Shown: positions 34,881 to 43,074, numbered from the stretch's first letter. The stretch: 64,000 bases of DNA from Nocardia terpenica (GCF_013186535.1 NZ_JABMCZ010000004.1:629762-693761), one strand, 5' to 3'. A program made the numbers and translations. Notes: generated by a model from the sequence alone, not told the origin.

Positions 34881-35921
34881 ATGGACCAGGAAACTTGCGT
34901 CACGCCCGAGGGGCGTGGCGACCCGAGCATCCCGTTATGGATAGTTTCGTCCGACCACCAACATCGGACGAATCATGCCGGGGCCATCACCGCGGTCCGG
35001 ATCGACGGTCTCGTCCTGGCGGACTCACCACGACTCACCGGAGAAGACTTCGCCCATGTCCGCGCGCTCGCCGAGACCGGAGAATGCCTGCCGCCGATCC
35101 TGGTGCACCGGCCCAGCATGCGCGTCATCGACGGCGCCCACCGGGTGTGCGCGGCGCGATTACGCGGCGACCGCACAATAGCGGCGCGATTCTTCGACGG
35201 CACCGACTCCGAGGCATTCATTCTGGCGGTTCGCATGAACATCGCGCACGGGCTGCCGCTGTCGCTGGCCGACCGCAAGGCCGCGGCCTATCGGATCATT
35301 CGCGAGCGTCCGCAGTGGTCCGACCGCGCCATCGCCGCGACCACCGGCCTGTCGCACAAGACCGTTGGGTCGCTTCGGCGTTCGGCCGGGGGAGATACCC
35401 AGATGAACATCCGCATCGGCCGCGACGGCCGCACCCACGTCTCGAATCGGGAGGACGGCCGGCGGCTGGCCAGCGAGCTGATCACCCGCTCGCCCGAGGC
35501 TCCGCTGCGGGAGGTGGCCAAGGCGGCCGGTGTCTCATTGGGGACAGCGCACGATGTGCGTCAGCGGATGCGCCGCGGCGACGATCCGATTCCCGCACGG
35601 CGGCACCGTAATTCGGCGCCGGTGCCGCTGGAGAAGGCGCCCGCGCCGCACGCCCAGCCGAACGGCCCGTCGGATCGGCTGCGCATCAAGGACCCCCGGC
35701 TGGTGATCCAGCGGCTGCGGGCCGACCCCTCGCTGCGCTTCACCGAGGCGGGCCGGGCGCTGCTGCGCCGGCTGGATCTGTACACGGTCGCCAATACCGG
35801 CCTCGAGGCGGTGGTCGATGCGCTGCCCACCCACAATGTCAGCCTGATCATCGAACTCGCCTATCTGTTCGCCGAGGACTGGCGGCGGTTCGCGGCCAAT
35901 CTGGAAAATCGGAAGGATTGA
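34881..35921 (+). CDS. StrR/NovG-type pathway regulator with ParB-like domain
   Basis: 346 residues. Start ATG 34881 is preferred because GGGAG lies eight bases upstream; a GTG at 34848 is the alternative. The N-terminal ParB/sulfiredoxin-like domain shows SPRLTGEDFAHVRALAE, LPPILVHRPSMRVIDGAHR and NIAHGLPLSLADR in order. It is followed by a helix-turn-helix segment (WSDRAIAATTGLSHKTVGSL) and a second one near residue 210 (LREVAKAAGVSLGTAHDV). StrR-family proteins are cluster-situated activators of antibiotic and glycopeptide-type pathways, so this is the best candidate regulator of the NRPS operon 4 kb upstream. It contains a rare TTA Leu codon at 34935-34937, possibly a translational control point. 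Confidence 0.85.
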   Translation: MDQETCVTPEGRGDPSIPLWIVSSDHQHRTNHAGAITAVRIDGLVLADSPRLTGEDFAHVRALAETGECLPPILVHRPSMRVIDGAHRVCAARLRGDRTIAARFFDGTDSEAFILAVRMNIAHGLPLSLADRKAAAYRIIRERPQWSDRAIAATTGLSHKTVGSLRRSAGGDTQMNIRIGRDGRTHVSNREDGRRLASELITRSPEAPLREVAKAAGVSLGTAHDVRQRMRRGDDPIPARRHRNSAPVPLEKAPAPHAQPNGPSDRLRIKDPRLVIQRLRADPSLRFTEAGRALLRRLDLYTVANTGLEAVVDALPTHNVSLIIELAYLFAEDWRRFAANLENRKD

Positions 35922-35927
35922 GCGACT

Positions 35928-35967
35928 CCGGTTCCTGTCGGCACCGGGCGGTGTCGGCAGGAACCGG
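35928..35967 (+). terminator. Strong hairpin terminator after the StrR-like gene
   Basis: An 18-bp stem (two G-U pairs) with loop GGGC begins seven bases after the stop codon: arm CCGGTTCCTGTCGGCACC pairs with GGTGTCGGCAGGAACCGG. There is no T run, as is common in actinobacteria. It could also end transcripts from the other strand. Confidence 0.8.
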
Positions 35968-36025
35968 ATCGTCGTTCATCGGTGTGCAGTCCAACCCTCA
36001 CCGTTGAACTCCAGTCGATGAGCGA

Positions 36026-36898
36026 TCACTCGGTGACCAGGCGGCCCATCGAGTGGATCTCGTCCACGTCGCTCGAGTTGATCCAGGACCACGGGGCGGT
36101 GAAGAAACCGCCGTTGCCCCAACCGGTTCCCCACGAGTTCTCGATCGTCACGCCGGTCTGGTCGTAGGCGACGATGGTGACCTCATGCCCGCCCAGCACG
36201 CTCTCGCTGGGGTCCGGGTTGTAGTTGTAGTTGCTCGAGTTCAGGTTCTCGAAGCTCTGCCGCACCTCGAAGCCGATCGGCACCGGCATGCCGGTGGAGA
36301 TCGCCTGCTCGATCGCCTGCTGGCGGTCGCTGCTGTTGATCAGGTCCTGCGAGCCGGATGTCTTGTAGTGCGCGGCGTTCGCGCGCTCGGCATCGGTGGG
36401 CTGGGTGGTGTAGTCGAAATCGCCCTGGTAGTAATCGGACTTGGTGTCGATGCCCTGCTGCTCCTCCATCGGGATCGCGACCGAGGCGTAGGTGCCGGTG
36501 TCGTTGCCCTGGGCGATCTGCGAGTAGATGTACATCGGGGCCATCGGGCCGCCGCTGATGTTCTGCTCGTTCATCAGAACGCCGTAGGCGCTGTAGCCGG
36601 TCGCCCAGGTCACGCACGAGCCGACCTGGCCCTGATTGCCCGGCGACTGCGCGTACTGCTCCAGCGAATACGAATCCGGCGGAGCGCCGGTGCGGCCGAC
36701 CAGCACGGGCAGCGGGTTGCCGCTGCTGGTGTCGTGGCTCTGCGCGGCCTTGGCGGCCTTCACGTCCAGACCGAAGGCGTGGTGCTTGAGCACGGGAGCG
36801 GGGGCGCTGGGGGCCGGAGCGGCGTTGGCGAATCCCGCCGATACGAGTCCGATTCCCAAGGCGAACGCGAACGCGGTGGGTAAACACGAGTAACGCAT
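36026..36898 (-). CDS. Secreted papain-like (C1 family) cysteine protease
   Basis: 290 residues. Start ATG 36898 has AGGAG five bases upstream. A signal peptide (hydrophobic FAFALGIGLVSAGFANA, cleavage likely after ANA or APA) is followed by an Ala/Pro-rich linker. The catalytic core has all expected papain residues: Gln and Cys in GQVGSCVTWA (near residue 93), His in GGHEVTIVAYD (near 240) and Asn in ENSWGTGWGNGGFF (near 255). The protein is therefore an exported protease, probably active in the medium or cell wall. It is divergent from a second secreted protease, with shared 12-bp repeats between them. The substrate is unknown. Confidence 0.85.
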   Translation of the reverse strand: MRYSCLPTAFAFALGIGLVSAGFANAAPAPSAPAPVLKHHAFGLDVKAAKAAQSHDTSSGNPLPVLVGRTGAPPDSYSLEQYAQSPGNQGQVGSCVTWATGYSAYGVLMNEQNISGGPMAPMYIYSQIAQGNDTGTYASVAIPMEEQQGIDTKSDYYQGDFDYTTQPTDAERANAAHYKTSGSQDLINSSDRQQAIEQAISTGMPVPIGFEVRQSFENLNSSNYNYNPDPSESVLGGHEVTIVAYDQTGVTIENSWGTGWGNGGFFTAPWSWINSSDVDEIHSMGRLVTE

Positions 36899-36968
36899 TG
36901 TTTCTCCTGGTTGTGAAAGGTGAATCGAGGGCTTGCGCCCCCTGTCGGGAAGGGACCCGGAATTACCC

Positions 36969-37111
36969 GATCGAACCGAGCACAACCCCTCCGGGTACTC
37001 CTTCACGACAGAATCAATTTTTTGCGCACAGCTCGGAGTACGGCAAGAGTTGTTCAAGATGTTCAGTCCGGCGCGGGTGCCACCGTGTTCGATTACCATG
37101 ATCGAACCGAG
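36969..37111. promoter_or_regulatory. Direct repeat pair between the divergent protease genes
   Basis: GATCGAACCGAG occurs at 36969-36980 and again at 37100-37111, each preceded by a similar ATTACC motif. The copies are 131 bases apart in the divergent promoter region, one nearer each gene. They could be binding sites of a common regulator or promoter elements. Confidence 0.45.
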
Positions 37112-37168
37112 TCGGGAATGACTCGATACATGTTCTGCCACAATTCCCATCCGAAAAGGAGCGTTCGA

Positions 37169-37831
37169 GTGCGCCTGCGATGGAAAATATTCGCCCTCGC
37201 CGGCACCGCGTTGGTGCTGGCTTTTTCGTTCTCGGCGGCCGCCGCGGTCGCCGCGCCACCGCCGGACGGGAAGAATTTCTCCGGCCACTCGACGGGATTG
37301 CGGGTCAGCACCGGGCTGCCCGGCGTCGCGGAGCCGCGCGACGCGGCCACCGGGGCGCGGACACTGTTCTACTTCCAGCAGATTCAGGAGTTCGACCAGT
37401 GGTGCTGGGCCGCCGACGGCGCCTCGATCGCCGCATATTCGGACAGGTTCGTCGATCAGAACGAATACTGCAAACTGGTGCACGGATCGGCGGCCGACGG
37501 GCAGTGCCCGAACGATAACGCCTCGCTCGAGGAAATCGCCGCCGCATTCGGGAAGATCGGATTCGACGCCAAGGTCGGCTCGCCGTTCTCCATGACCACC
37601 GTCGCGGCCGAGATCGCCGCGAATCGTCCCATTCTGACCGGAATTGCGTGGACCGCGGGCGGCGGTCATGCACAAGTTGTCTACGGATACGACGCCGATG
37701 CCGGGACCGTCACCTACGGCGATCCGTGGCCGACCTCGCAGCGGAACGTGACACAGACGCTGTCGTCGTATACGAAGAATCCGGAGTGGCTGTGGTTCGG
37801 CGAAGACTATCGAATCGCCCCGAAGCAGTGA
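37169..37831 (+). CDS. Secreted papain-fold cysteine protease (C39/C70-like)
   Basis: 220 residues. Start GTG 37169 has AAAGGAG seven bases upstream; the longer in-frame extension upstream has no ribosome site. A signal peptide (basic MRLRWK, then a hydrophobic core ending AAVAA) precedes a domain with QQIQEFDQWCWAADGASIAA (catalytic Cys near residue 76), GGHAQVVYGYD (catalytic His near 170) and YGDPWP (third residue). This pattern fits papain-like cysteine proteases of the bacterial C39/C70-like group. The stop overlaps the next start as GTGA, so it is co-translated with a lipoprotein that may anchor, guide or inhibit it. Confidence 0.75.
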   Translation: MRLRWKIFALAGTALVLAFSFSAAAAVAAPPPDGKNFSGHSTGLRVSTGLPGVAEPRDAATGARTLFYFQQIQEFDQWCWAADGASIAAYSDRFVDQNEYCKLVHGSAADGQCPNDNASLEEIAAAFGKIGFDAKVGSPFSMTTVAAEIAANRPILTGIAWTAGGGHAQVVYGYDADAGTVTYGDPWPTSQRNVTQTLSSYTKNPEWLWFGEDYRIAPKQ

Positions 37832-38418
37832 CCCGGATCGTGGTGCGCGCGGTGCTCGTCGCGGTCGCCGCGTGCGCGGCGGCGGGATGCGTGGCCGCGC
37901 AGCCGCAGCCGCGCCCGTGGGCGGTCGATCCGGATCTGGGCGCGATCGACGGGGTCGTCGCCTCCCCGGCGACCGCGCAGCTCGCGGGCGCGTTCCTGCG
38001 CTCGCAGGACCCGTCCGCCGGTCCCGCCGCGCCGCCGGTGCGGCGCACGGATGTTCCCGTCGTCGTGTTCGCCACCGATCCGCGGTTCGCCACCGCGGCG
38101 GGCGCGCCGATGAGCGCGGCGGGCGTGCCCGCCTATCTCGCCGTGCCGGTCCGGGTCGGCCACCGAAACGGCTCCGACACACTGCAACTGGCCCCGGACG
38201 CCCCCTATACGCCGCGGGCGGTGGCCACCGGCACCGAGGAGGCGGAGGTGGCCCGCTCCCTGACGCCGGATTCGCGGCTGCTGCTGGACTATCCGTCGCA
38301 CACCTGGTTCCGATGGACCGAGACCCGCGTCACCGCACTGCGATCGGGCACCGACACCACGCTGGCGGGCCGGGACTTCGATGCCGAGCAGTTCGAGCGG
38401 TGGCTGCGGACGCGGTGA
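37828..38418 (+). CDS. Lipoprotein co-translated with the secreted protease
   Basis: 196 residues beginning at GTG 37828, which overlaps the protease stop (GTGA). The N-terminus is a lipoprotein signal (VVRAVLVAVAACAAAGC), with the lipobox Cys at residue 21. The mature region has no motif I recognise. It is mostly beta-prone, with GVPAYLAVPVRVG and SRLLLDYPSHTWFRW stretches. Tight coupling implies a partner role for the protease, such as cell-surface immunity, folding or substrate presentation. That is inference from gene order only. Confidence 0.75.
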   Translation: MTRIVVRAVLVAVAACAAAGCVAAQPQPRPWAVDPDLGAIDGVVASPATAQLAGAFLRSQDPSAGPAAPPVRRTDVPVVVFATDPRFATAAGAPMSAAGVPAYLAVPVRVGHRNGSDTLQLAPDAPYTPRAVATGTEEAEVARSLTPDSRLLLDYPSHTWFRWTETRVTALRSGTDTTLAGRDFDAEQFERWLRTR

Positions 38419-38427
38419 GGGCATCCG

Positions 38428-39042
38428 TCAGCGTGCGCGTGATCCCGCTGCGGGGGACGGGAATTCGGGGGCGGCCTCGGCCAGCGGGGTGGCGCCGGTG
38501 GCGACGGCGAGGGCGGTCGGCAGGTCGAGGTGCAGGTCGAGATCCGGTGTGGCGGCGGGGCCGTCGTGGTGGGTGACGCCGTCGCCGGTGACCACGACGT
38601 GGAAGACGGTGTCGCCGATGTGGACGCTGACCGTGCCGGTGCGGATCTGCTCGGCGATGGCGCGGCTCAGCGGGAGGGCGAGCCAGTGGGCGCGCACGGC
38701 GTCGGTGCTGCCGCGCTCGCCGAGTAGCGGTGTGCCCCAAGCCGAGAGCGCGTCGAGCACCGGGCGCAGCGCCGCACCGGCCGGGGTGAGTTCGTAGACC
38801 ACCGTCGTCGCGCGCGGCCCGGCGCGATGCCGCCGCAGCACGCCGTCGCGTTCGAGGTCCTTGAGCCGGGCCGCGAGCACGTCGGTGCTGATGCCGGGCA
38901 GGTCGGCGAACAGATCGCTGTAACGGCGCGGGCCCGAGAGCAATTCGCGAACCAGCAGCAGATTCCAGCGATCGCCGACGACGTCGAGGGCGCGGCCGAC
39001 GGCGCAGTAGTGGTCGTAGCTTCGGCGTGGCACGCACCCCAC
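38428..39042 (-). CDS. HxlR-family regulator with C-terminal SCP2-like domain
   Basis: 204 residues. The N-terminal HxlR winged helix (CAVGRALDVVGDRWNLLLVR, then YSDLFADLPGIS and LAARLKDLERDGVL) is followed by a C-terminal segment (residues about 115-195) resembling SCP2 sterol-carrier-like domains found in many actinobacterial HxlR proteins. The start may be GTG 39042 or GTG 39033. It is divergent from an aminotransferase gene, and two matched palindromes lie in the short gap, so it probably represses itself and the aminotransferase. Confidence 0.88.
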   Translation of the reverse strand: MGCVPRRSYDHYCAVGRALDVVGDRWNLLLVRELLSGPRRYSDLFADLPGISTDVLAARLKDLERDGVLRRHRAGPRATTVVYELTPAGAALRPVLDALSAWGTPLLGERGSTDAVRAHWLALPLSRAIAEQIRTGTVSVHIGDTVFHVVVTGDGVTHHDGPAATPDLDLHLDLPTALAVATGATPLAEAAPEFPSPAAGSRAR

Positions 39043-39054
39043 TCTAGCTGGTCA

Positions 39055-39090
39055 CTTGGAAATGCCAAGCGCAAACTTGGATTTTCCAAG
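39055..39090. promoter_or_regulatory. Twin HxlR operator
   Basis: Two palindromes, CTTGGAAATGCCAAG at 39055-39069 and CTTGGATTTTCCAAG at 39076-39090, share arms CTTGG and CCAAG. Their centres are 21 bases apart, two helical turns, so two dimers would bind the same DNA face. They lie between the HxlR gene and the aminotransferase gene. Confidence 0.75.
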
Positions 39091-39126
39091 TAGAGTGTGG
39101 GCACGTTGCCGCGAGAAGGGATGTTC

Positions 39127-40338
39127 ATGCAGGTCAAGCAGTCCAGCAAGCTGGCGGGGGTGTCGTATGAGATTCGTGGCCCGGTGGCCGAGCACGCGGC
39201 GCGGCTGGAGGCGGAGGGGCACCATGTGGTGAAACTCAACACCGGCAATCCGCTGCTGTTCGGTTTCGAGGCGCCGCCGGAGATCCTGCAGGACATGGTG
39301 CGCAGCCTGCCCGCCTCCAGCGGCTACACCTCGGCGAAGGGGCTGCTGCCCGCGCGGCGCGCGGTGGTGCAGTACTACCAGACCCTGGGTGTCGCCGATG
39401 TCGACGTCGAGGAGGTGTTCCTCGGCAACGGCGTGTCCGAGCTGGTGACGATGGCGATGACCGCGCTGATCGAGAACGGTGACGAGATTCTCGTTCCCGC
39501 ACCGGATTTCCCGCTGTGGACGGCGGTGACCACTCTCAACGGCGGCCGCGCGGTGCACTACCTGTGCGACGAGGGCGCGGACTGGTGCCCGGATCTGGCC
39601 GATATCGAATCCAAGATCACCGACCGCACCCGCGCGATCGTCGTCATCAACCCGAACAATCCGACGGGCGCGGTGTATCCGACCGAACTGCTGCGGCAGC
39701 TGCTGGAGATCGCCCGCAGGCATCAGCTGATCGTGCTGTCCGACGAGATCTACGACAAGATCCGCTACGACGGGTCCGAGCACACCGCGGTCGCGTCGCT
39801 GGCCCCGGATCTGCTGTGCCTGACCTTCTCGGGGCTGTCGAAGTCCTACCGCTGCGCGGGTTTTCGCTCCGGCTGGCTGGTGGTGTCGGGCCCGACCCAG
39901 CACGCGGCGAGCTATCTGGAGGGGCTGACCATGCTGGCGGGGATGCGGTTGTGCCCGAATGTGCCGGGGCAGCAGGCGATTCAGGCCGCCCTCGGCGGGT
40001 ATCAGAGCATCTACGATCTCACCCTGCCCGGCGGGCGGCTGCGCGAGCAGCGGGATCGGGCGTGGGAGGCGCTCGACGCGATTCCGGGGGTCACGTGTGT
40101 GAAACCGCGGGGCGCGCTGTACGCGTTCCCGCGCATCGACCTGGACCGGTACCGCATTCACGACGACGAGCGGTTCGTGCTGGATCTGTTGCTGCAGGAG
40201 AAGATTCACATCGTGCAGGGCACGGGCTTCAACTGGCCCCGCCCGGATCACTTCCGCATCCTCACCCTGCCGCACGCCGACGACCTGGAGGCGATCATCG
40301 GGCGAATCGGCCGCTTCCTGGCCACCTACCGGCAGTGA
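39127..40338 (+). CDS. PLP-dependent aminotransferase, alanine/aspartate type (AlaA/AlaT-like)
   Basis: About 403 residues; fold-type I aminotransferase. Start ATG 39127 is preferred (AAGGG six bases upstream), with ATG 39121 as the alternative. Landmarks are KLNTGNPLLFGF near residue 37, VINPNNPTGAVY near 175, LSDEIYDKIRYDG near 205, and the PLP lysine in FSGLSKSYRCAGFRSGW near 240. The N-terminal QSSKLAGVSYEIRGPV is typical of bacterial alanine-pyruvate aminotransferases. It is divergent from the HxlR gene with a twin operator between them, so control by that protein is likely. Confidence 0.88.
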   Translation: MQVKQSSKLAGVSYEIRGPVAEHAARLEAEGHHVVKLNTGNPLLFGFEAPPEILQDMVRSLPASSGYTSAKGLLPARRAVVQYYQTLGVADVDVEEVFLGNGVSELVTMAMTALIENGDEILVPAPDFPLWTAVTTLNGGRAVHYLCDEGADWCPDLADIESKITDRTRAIVVINPNNPTGAVYPTELLRQLLEIARRHQLIVLSDEIYDKIRYDGSEHTAVASLAPDLLCLTFSGLSKSYRCAGFRSGWLVVSGPTQHAASYLEGLTMLAGMRLCPNVPGQQAIQAALGGYQSIYDLTLPGGRLREQRDRAWEALDAIPGVTCVKPRGALYAFPRIDLDRYRIHDDERFVLDLLLQEKIHIVQGTGFNWPRPDHFRILTLPHADDLEAIIGRIGRFLATYRQ

Positions 40339-40339
40339 C

Positions 40340-40659
40340 GGTGTCGGCGACTTCGGCCTGCGCCCGGCCATGACCTTCCGCGCCCGGGTGGCCCTGGTTC
40401 CCGCCGGGTACGCCGACGGCGTACCGCGCACGCTGAGCGGCCGCTTCGATGTCGGCATCGACGGCGCGCGGTATCCGAGCGTGGGCCGGGTGTGTATGGA
40501 TCAGTGGTGGTCGATCTCGGCGACAACCGCGCCGGTATCGCCGAGGGCGACCCGGGCCAGCCCACCGCCCGGGAGTGGGCCGACACGCTCGACACCATCC
40601 ACGACGAAATCGTCTGTGCCCCTCGCGGTCGCGCCGTCCGCCGCTACGTGGACGGGTGA
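40340..40659 (+). pseudogene. alr: Alanine racemase C-terminal remnant
   Basis: In three pieces the DNA reads GVGDFGLRPAMTFRARVALV, then PAGYADGVPRTLSGRFD to RVCMDQ, then VVDLGDNRAGIAEGD and EWADTLDTIHDE to RRYVDG and a stop. This is the C-terminal third of alanine racemase. Relative to the family, about 30 residues are missing between ARVALV and PAGYADG, the frame shifts after CMDQ, another stretch is missing after EGD, and the whole PLP-barrel N-terminus is absent. It cannot encode a racemase. It sits directly after the aminotransferase and before the citrate synthase stop. Confidence 0.85.
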
Positions 40660-40663
40660 GCCG

Positions 40664-41824
40664 TCACTCGCGTGGCGGGACGGGTTGGGGTGCGGTGGGG
40701 CCGATGTAGCGGGCGGACGGGCGGATGATTCTGGTGGATTCGGTTTGTTCGAGGATGTTGGCGGTCCAGCCGACGACTCGGCTGACGGCGAAGGTGGGGG
40801 TGAACATGGGGCGGGGGATGCCGCACAGCTCCATGACCACTCCGGCGTAGAACTCGACGTTGGCGTACAGTTCGCGGCCCGGTTTGAGTTCGGCGAGCAC
40901 GTCGACCACGCGGCGTTCGACCGTGGTGGCGAACTCGACCAGGTCGCCGCCGAGGTCGACGGCGATGGCGCGCAACAGGTTCGAGCGCGGGTCGTCGGTG
41001 CGGTAGACGGCGTGGCCGAAGCCCATGACGCGGTCGCCGTCGCGGATCTTGGCGCGGACCCAGTCGTCGACGCGGTCGATGCCGCCGATCTCGTCCAGGC
41101 CGTCGAGGGCCCGGTCGGGGGCGCCGCCGTGCAGCGGGCCGGAGAACGCGCCGATGGCGGCCACGATGGCCGAGGCGACATCGGCTCCGGCGGAGGCGAC
41201 GACGCGGGCGGTGAAGGTGGAGGGATTGAACCCGTGGTCGATGGTGGCGATGAGGTACTGCTCGATCGCCCGCACCGACCGCGGGCTCGGCCGCGTGCCG
41301 CCCAGCATGTGCAGCCAGTTCGCGGCGGTCGACAGATCCGGGTGCGGCGCAATCGGATCCGCGCCGCGGCGGAGCCGGTGCAGGGCCGCGAGAATGGTCG
41401 GCGTCACCGCGCAGATCAGCAGCGCGTCGGCCTTACGGGTGTCGGGATCGGCATCCCACAGGGGTTGCAGATCACGCACCGACGCCAGCATCGATAGGGC
41501 GGTGCGCAGCGCGATCATCGGCCGGAATTCGCGTCCGGCGGTGGCGGCGGCCGACAGCACGGGGAGCAGTTCGGTCGGCAGAACACGCAGCGGTGCAATG
41601 GTATCGGTGAATTCCGCCAGTTCCGACCGGTTCGGCAGGCGGCCTTCGAACAGCAGGAACCACACCTCCTCGAAGCTGCGCGTCGTCGCGAGATCGATCG
41701 CCGAGTACTGCCGGTAGTGATAGAACCCTTCGTTCCCGCGCACATCGCCCAAGCGGGTCTCGGCCGCCGCCACGTGGCGCAAGCCCGCGGGGACATCGAT
41801 GAGTTCGTGGCCGTTGATCGTCAT
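40664..41824 (-). CDS. Citrate synthase / 2-methylcitrate synthase family
   Basis: 386 residues. Start ATG 41824 has GGAGG seven bases upstream. Citrate-synthase landmarks are ATIDHGFNPSTFTARV (active His near residue 195), HGGAPDRALD, GFGHAVYRTDDPR (second His near 265), and LYANVEFYAGVVME near 310, where Glu stands at the position of the classical catalytic Asp; I believe this occurs in the subfamily but cannot verify it. The enzyme condenses acetyl-CoA, or propionyl-CoA in methylcitrate synthases, with oxaloacetate. It is divergent from a second citrate-synthase-fold protein carrying a DNA-binding domain. Confidence 0.85.
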   Translation of the reverse strand: MTINGHELIDVPAGLRHVAAAETRLGDVRGNEGFYHYRQYSAIDLATTRSFEEVWFLLFEGRLPNRSELAEFTDTIAPLRVLPTELLPVLSAAATAGREFRPMIALRTALSMLASVRDLQPLWDADPDTRKADALLICAVTPTILAALHRLRRGADPIAPHPDLSTAANWLHMLGGTRPSPRSVRAIEQYLIATIDHGFNPSTFTARVVASAGADVASAIVAAIGAFSGPLHGGAPDRALDGLDEIGGIDRVDDWVRAKIRDGDRVMGFGHAVYRTDDPRSNLLRAIAVDLGGDLVEFATTVERRVVDVLAELKPGRELYANVEFYAGVVMELCGIPRPMFTPTFAVSRVVGWTANILEQTESTRIIRPSARYIGPTAPQPVPPRE

Positions 41825-41841
41825 ATCCGAACCTCCTTGAC

Positions 41842-41891
41842 TGCACTGTGCAATCGCGGTCCAGTAGAGTCAATATTGATCAAGTCAATAT
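41842..41891. promoter_or_regulatory. Operator-rich region between the divergent citrate synthases
   Basis: TGCACTGTGCA (41842-41852) is an inverted repeat. TATTGATCAAGTCAATA (41874-41890) has arms TATTGA and TCAATA. GTCAATAT occurs twice, at 41869 and 41884. These motifs cover the short shared promoter and are likely operators, possibly for the helix-turn-helix citrate synthase protein itself. Confidence 0.6.
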
Positions 41892-41907
41892 GAGACGGGA
41901 GGCGCAG

Positions 41908-43074
41908 GTGGCAGGCGAGAAAGGTGACGCGCGTTACCTGACGACCGCGCAGGTCGCGAGCCGCCTGGATATCAAACCGGCGACCGTGTACGCCTACGTC
42001 AGCCGCGGGCTGCTCACCAAGGTCGCGTCGAACGACCGGCGCGGCAGCCTGTTTCGCGAGGACGAGGTGGCGAAGCTCGCCCGGCGGCAGCGCCGCGCAC
42101 ACAGCGGCGGCGGGACCGTGGAGGGCACCTCGACGGCGGTCTCGCACGTGGCCGCCGACCGGCTGTACTACCGCGGGCACGAGGTGGCCGACCTGGTGGG
42201 ACGGTATTCGGCCGAATCGGTGGCGGGCCTGCTGTGGACCGGCGAACCGGCGCCGCAGCGGCCCGGCGCCCCGCCGGAGGTGCTCACCGCGGTGCGCGCC
42301 GCGGTCGGCGCGCTCGGGGACGGCGCCCGGCTCACCGACCGCATGCGGGTCGCGGTGACCGTGGCCGCGGCGAGCGATCCGCTGCGCTTCGACCTGTCGA
42401 CCGAGGGCGTGCTGCGCACGGCGCGGGTCCTGCTCGCCGTCGAAACGAGCTGTCTGGCACCGGATTCGGTGACCGAGGCCACGCTGGCGCGGCGACTGTG
42501 GCCGAGCCTGACCGCCGCGCCCACCCACGCCGATCTGCTGGATGCGGTGCTGGTGCTGCTCGCCGATCACGGGCTGGCGGTGTCGACGGTGGCCGCGCGG
42601 GTGGCGGCCAGCGCGCGGGTGCATCCCTACGGCGTGGTGTCCGCGGGCCTGGGCGCGCTCGACAGCCAATACCACGGCGCGGCAAGCACTGTCGCGTATC
42701 GTTTCCTGGCCGAGGCCATCGCCGATCCGGTCGGCGCGGTCTCGGAGCGGCTGCGGTTGGGCGGGCCACTGCCCGGCTTCGGGCATCTGATCTACCGCGA
42801 CCGCGATCACCGCGCCGAGCTGCTGCTGCGCCTGCTGCGCGCGGTGCCCGGGGCCGCGCCCGCGCTGGCGGCGATCGATGTCATCACCGCGAGGGTGGGC
42901 AAGCCCGCGACCGCCGTACCGAATGTGGATCTGGCCCTTGCCGTTCTGATGCACGCGTTCGCCATGCGGCCCGACGCCGGGGAGGCGATCTTCGCGGTGG
43001 CCCGCACCATCGGCTGGATCGCGCACACCCTCGAGGAGTACGGCGAGGCCCCGCTGCGTTTCCGGCCGATCTAG
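41908..43074 (+). CDS. Citrate synthase-fold protein with N-terminal MerR-like HTH
   Basis: 388 residues. Start GTG 41908 has GGGAGG five bases upstream. Residues about 10-70 (YLTTAQVASRLDIKPATVYA, then SRGLLTKV and GSLFREDEV) form a MerR/excisionase-type DNA-binding domain. The rest has the citrate synthase fold: YYRGHEVADLVGRY, ADHGLAVSTVAARV near 212, QYHGAAST, GFGHLIYRDRDHR near 290 and NVDLALAVLMHAF near 345. The catalytic His and Asp positions look present, so it may be both an enzyme and a metabolite-sensing regulator. Its stop overlaps the convergent gene's stop (CTAG). Confidence 0.82.
   Translation: MAGEKGDARYLTTAQVASRLDIKPATVYAYVSRGLLTKVASNDRRGSLFREDEVAKLARRQRRAHSGGGTVEGTSTAVSHVAADRLYYRGHEVADLVGRYSAESVAGLLWTGEPAPQRPGAPPEVLTAVRAAVGALGDGARLTDRMRVAVTVAAASDPLRFDLSTEGVLRTARVLLAVETSCLAPDSVTEATLARRLWPSLTAAPTHADLLDAVLVLLADHGLAVSTVAARVAASARVHPYGVVSAGLGALDSQYHGAASTVAYRFLAEAIADPVGAVSERLRLGGPLPGFGHLIYRDRDHRAELLLRLLRAVPGAAPALAAIDVITARVGKPATAVPNVDLALAVLMHAFAMRPDAGEAIFAVARTIGWIAHTLEEYGEAPLRFRPI

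Noticed and set aside
40370..41497. A 375-codon plus-strand frame across the alr remnant and citrate synthase
   Set aside because: Its first 45 residues are the alr remnant; the rest is antisense to citrate synthase.
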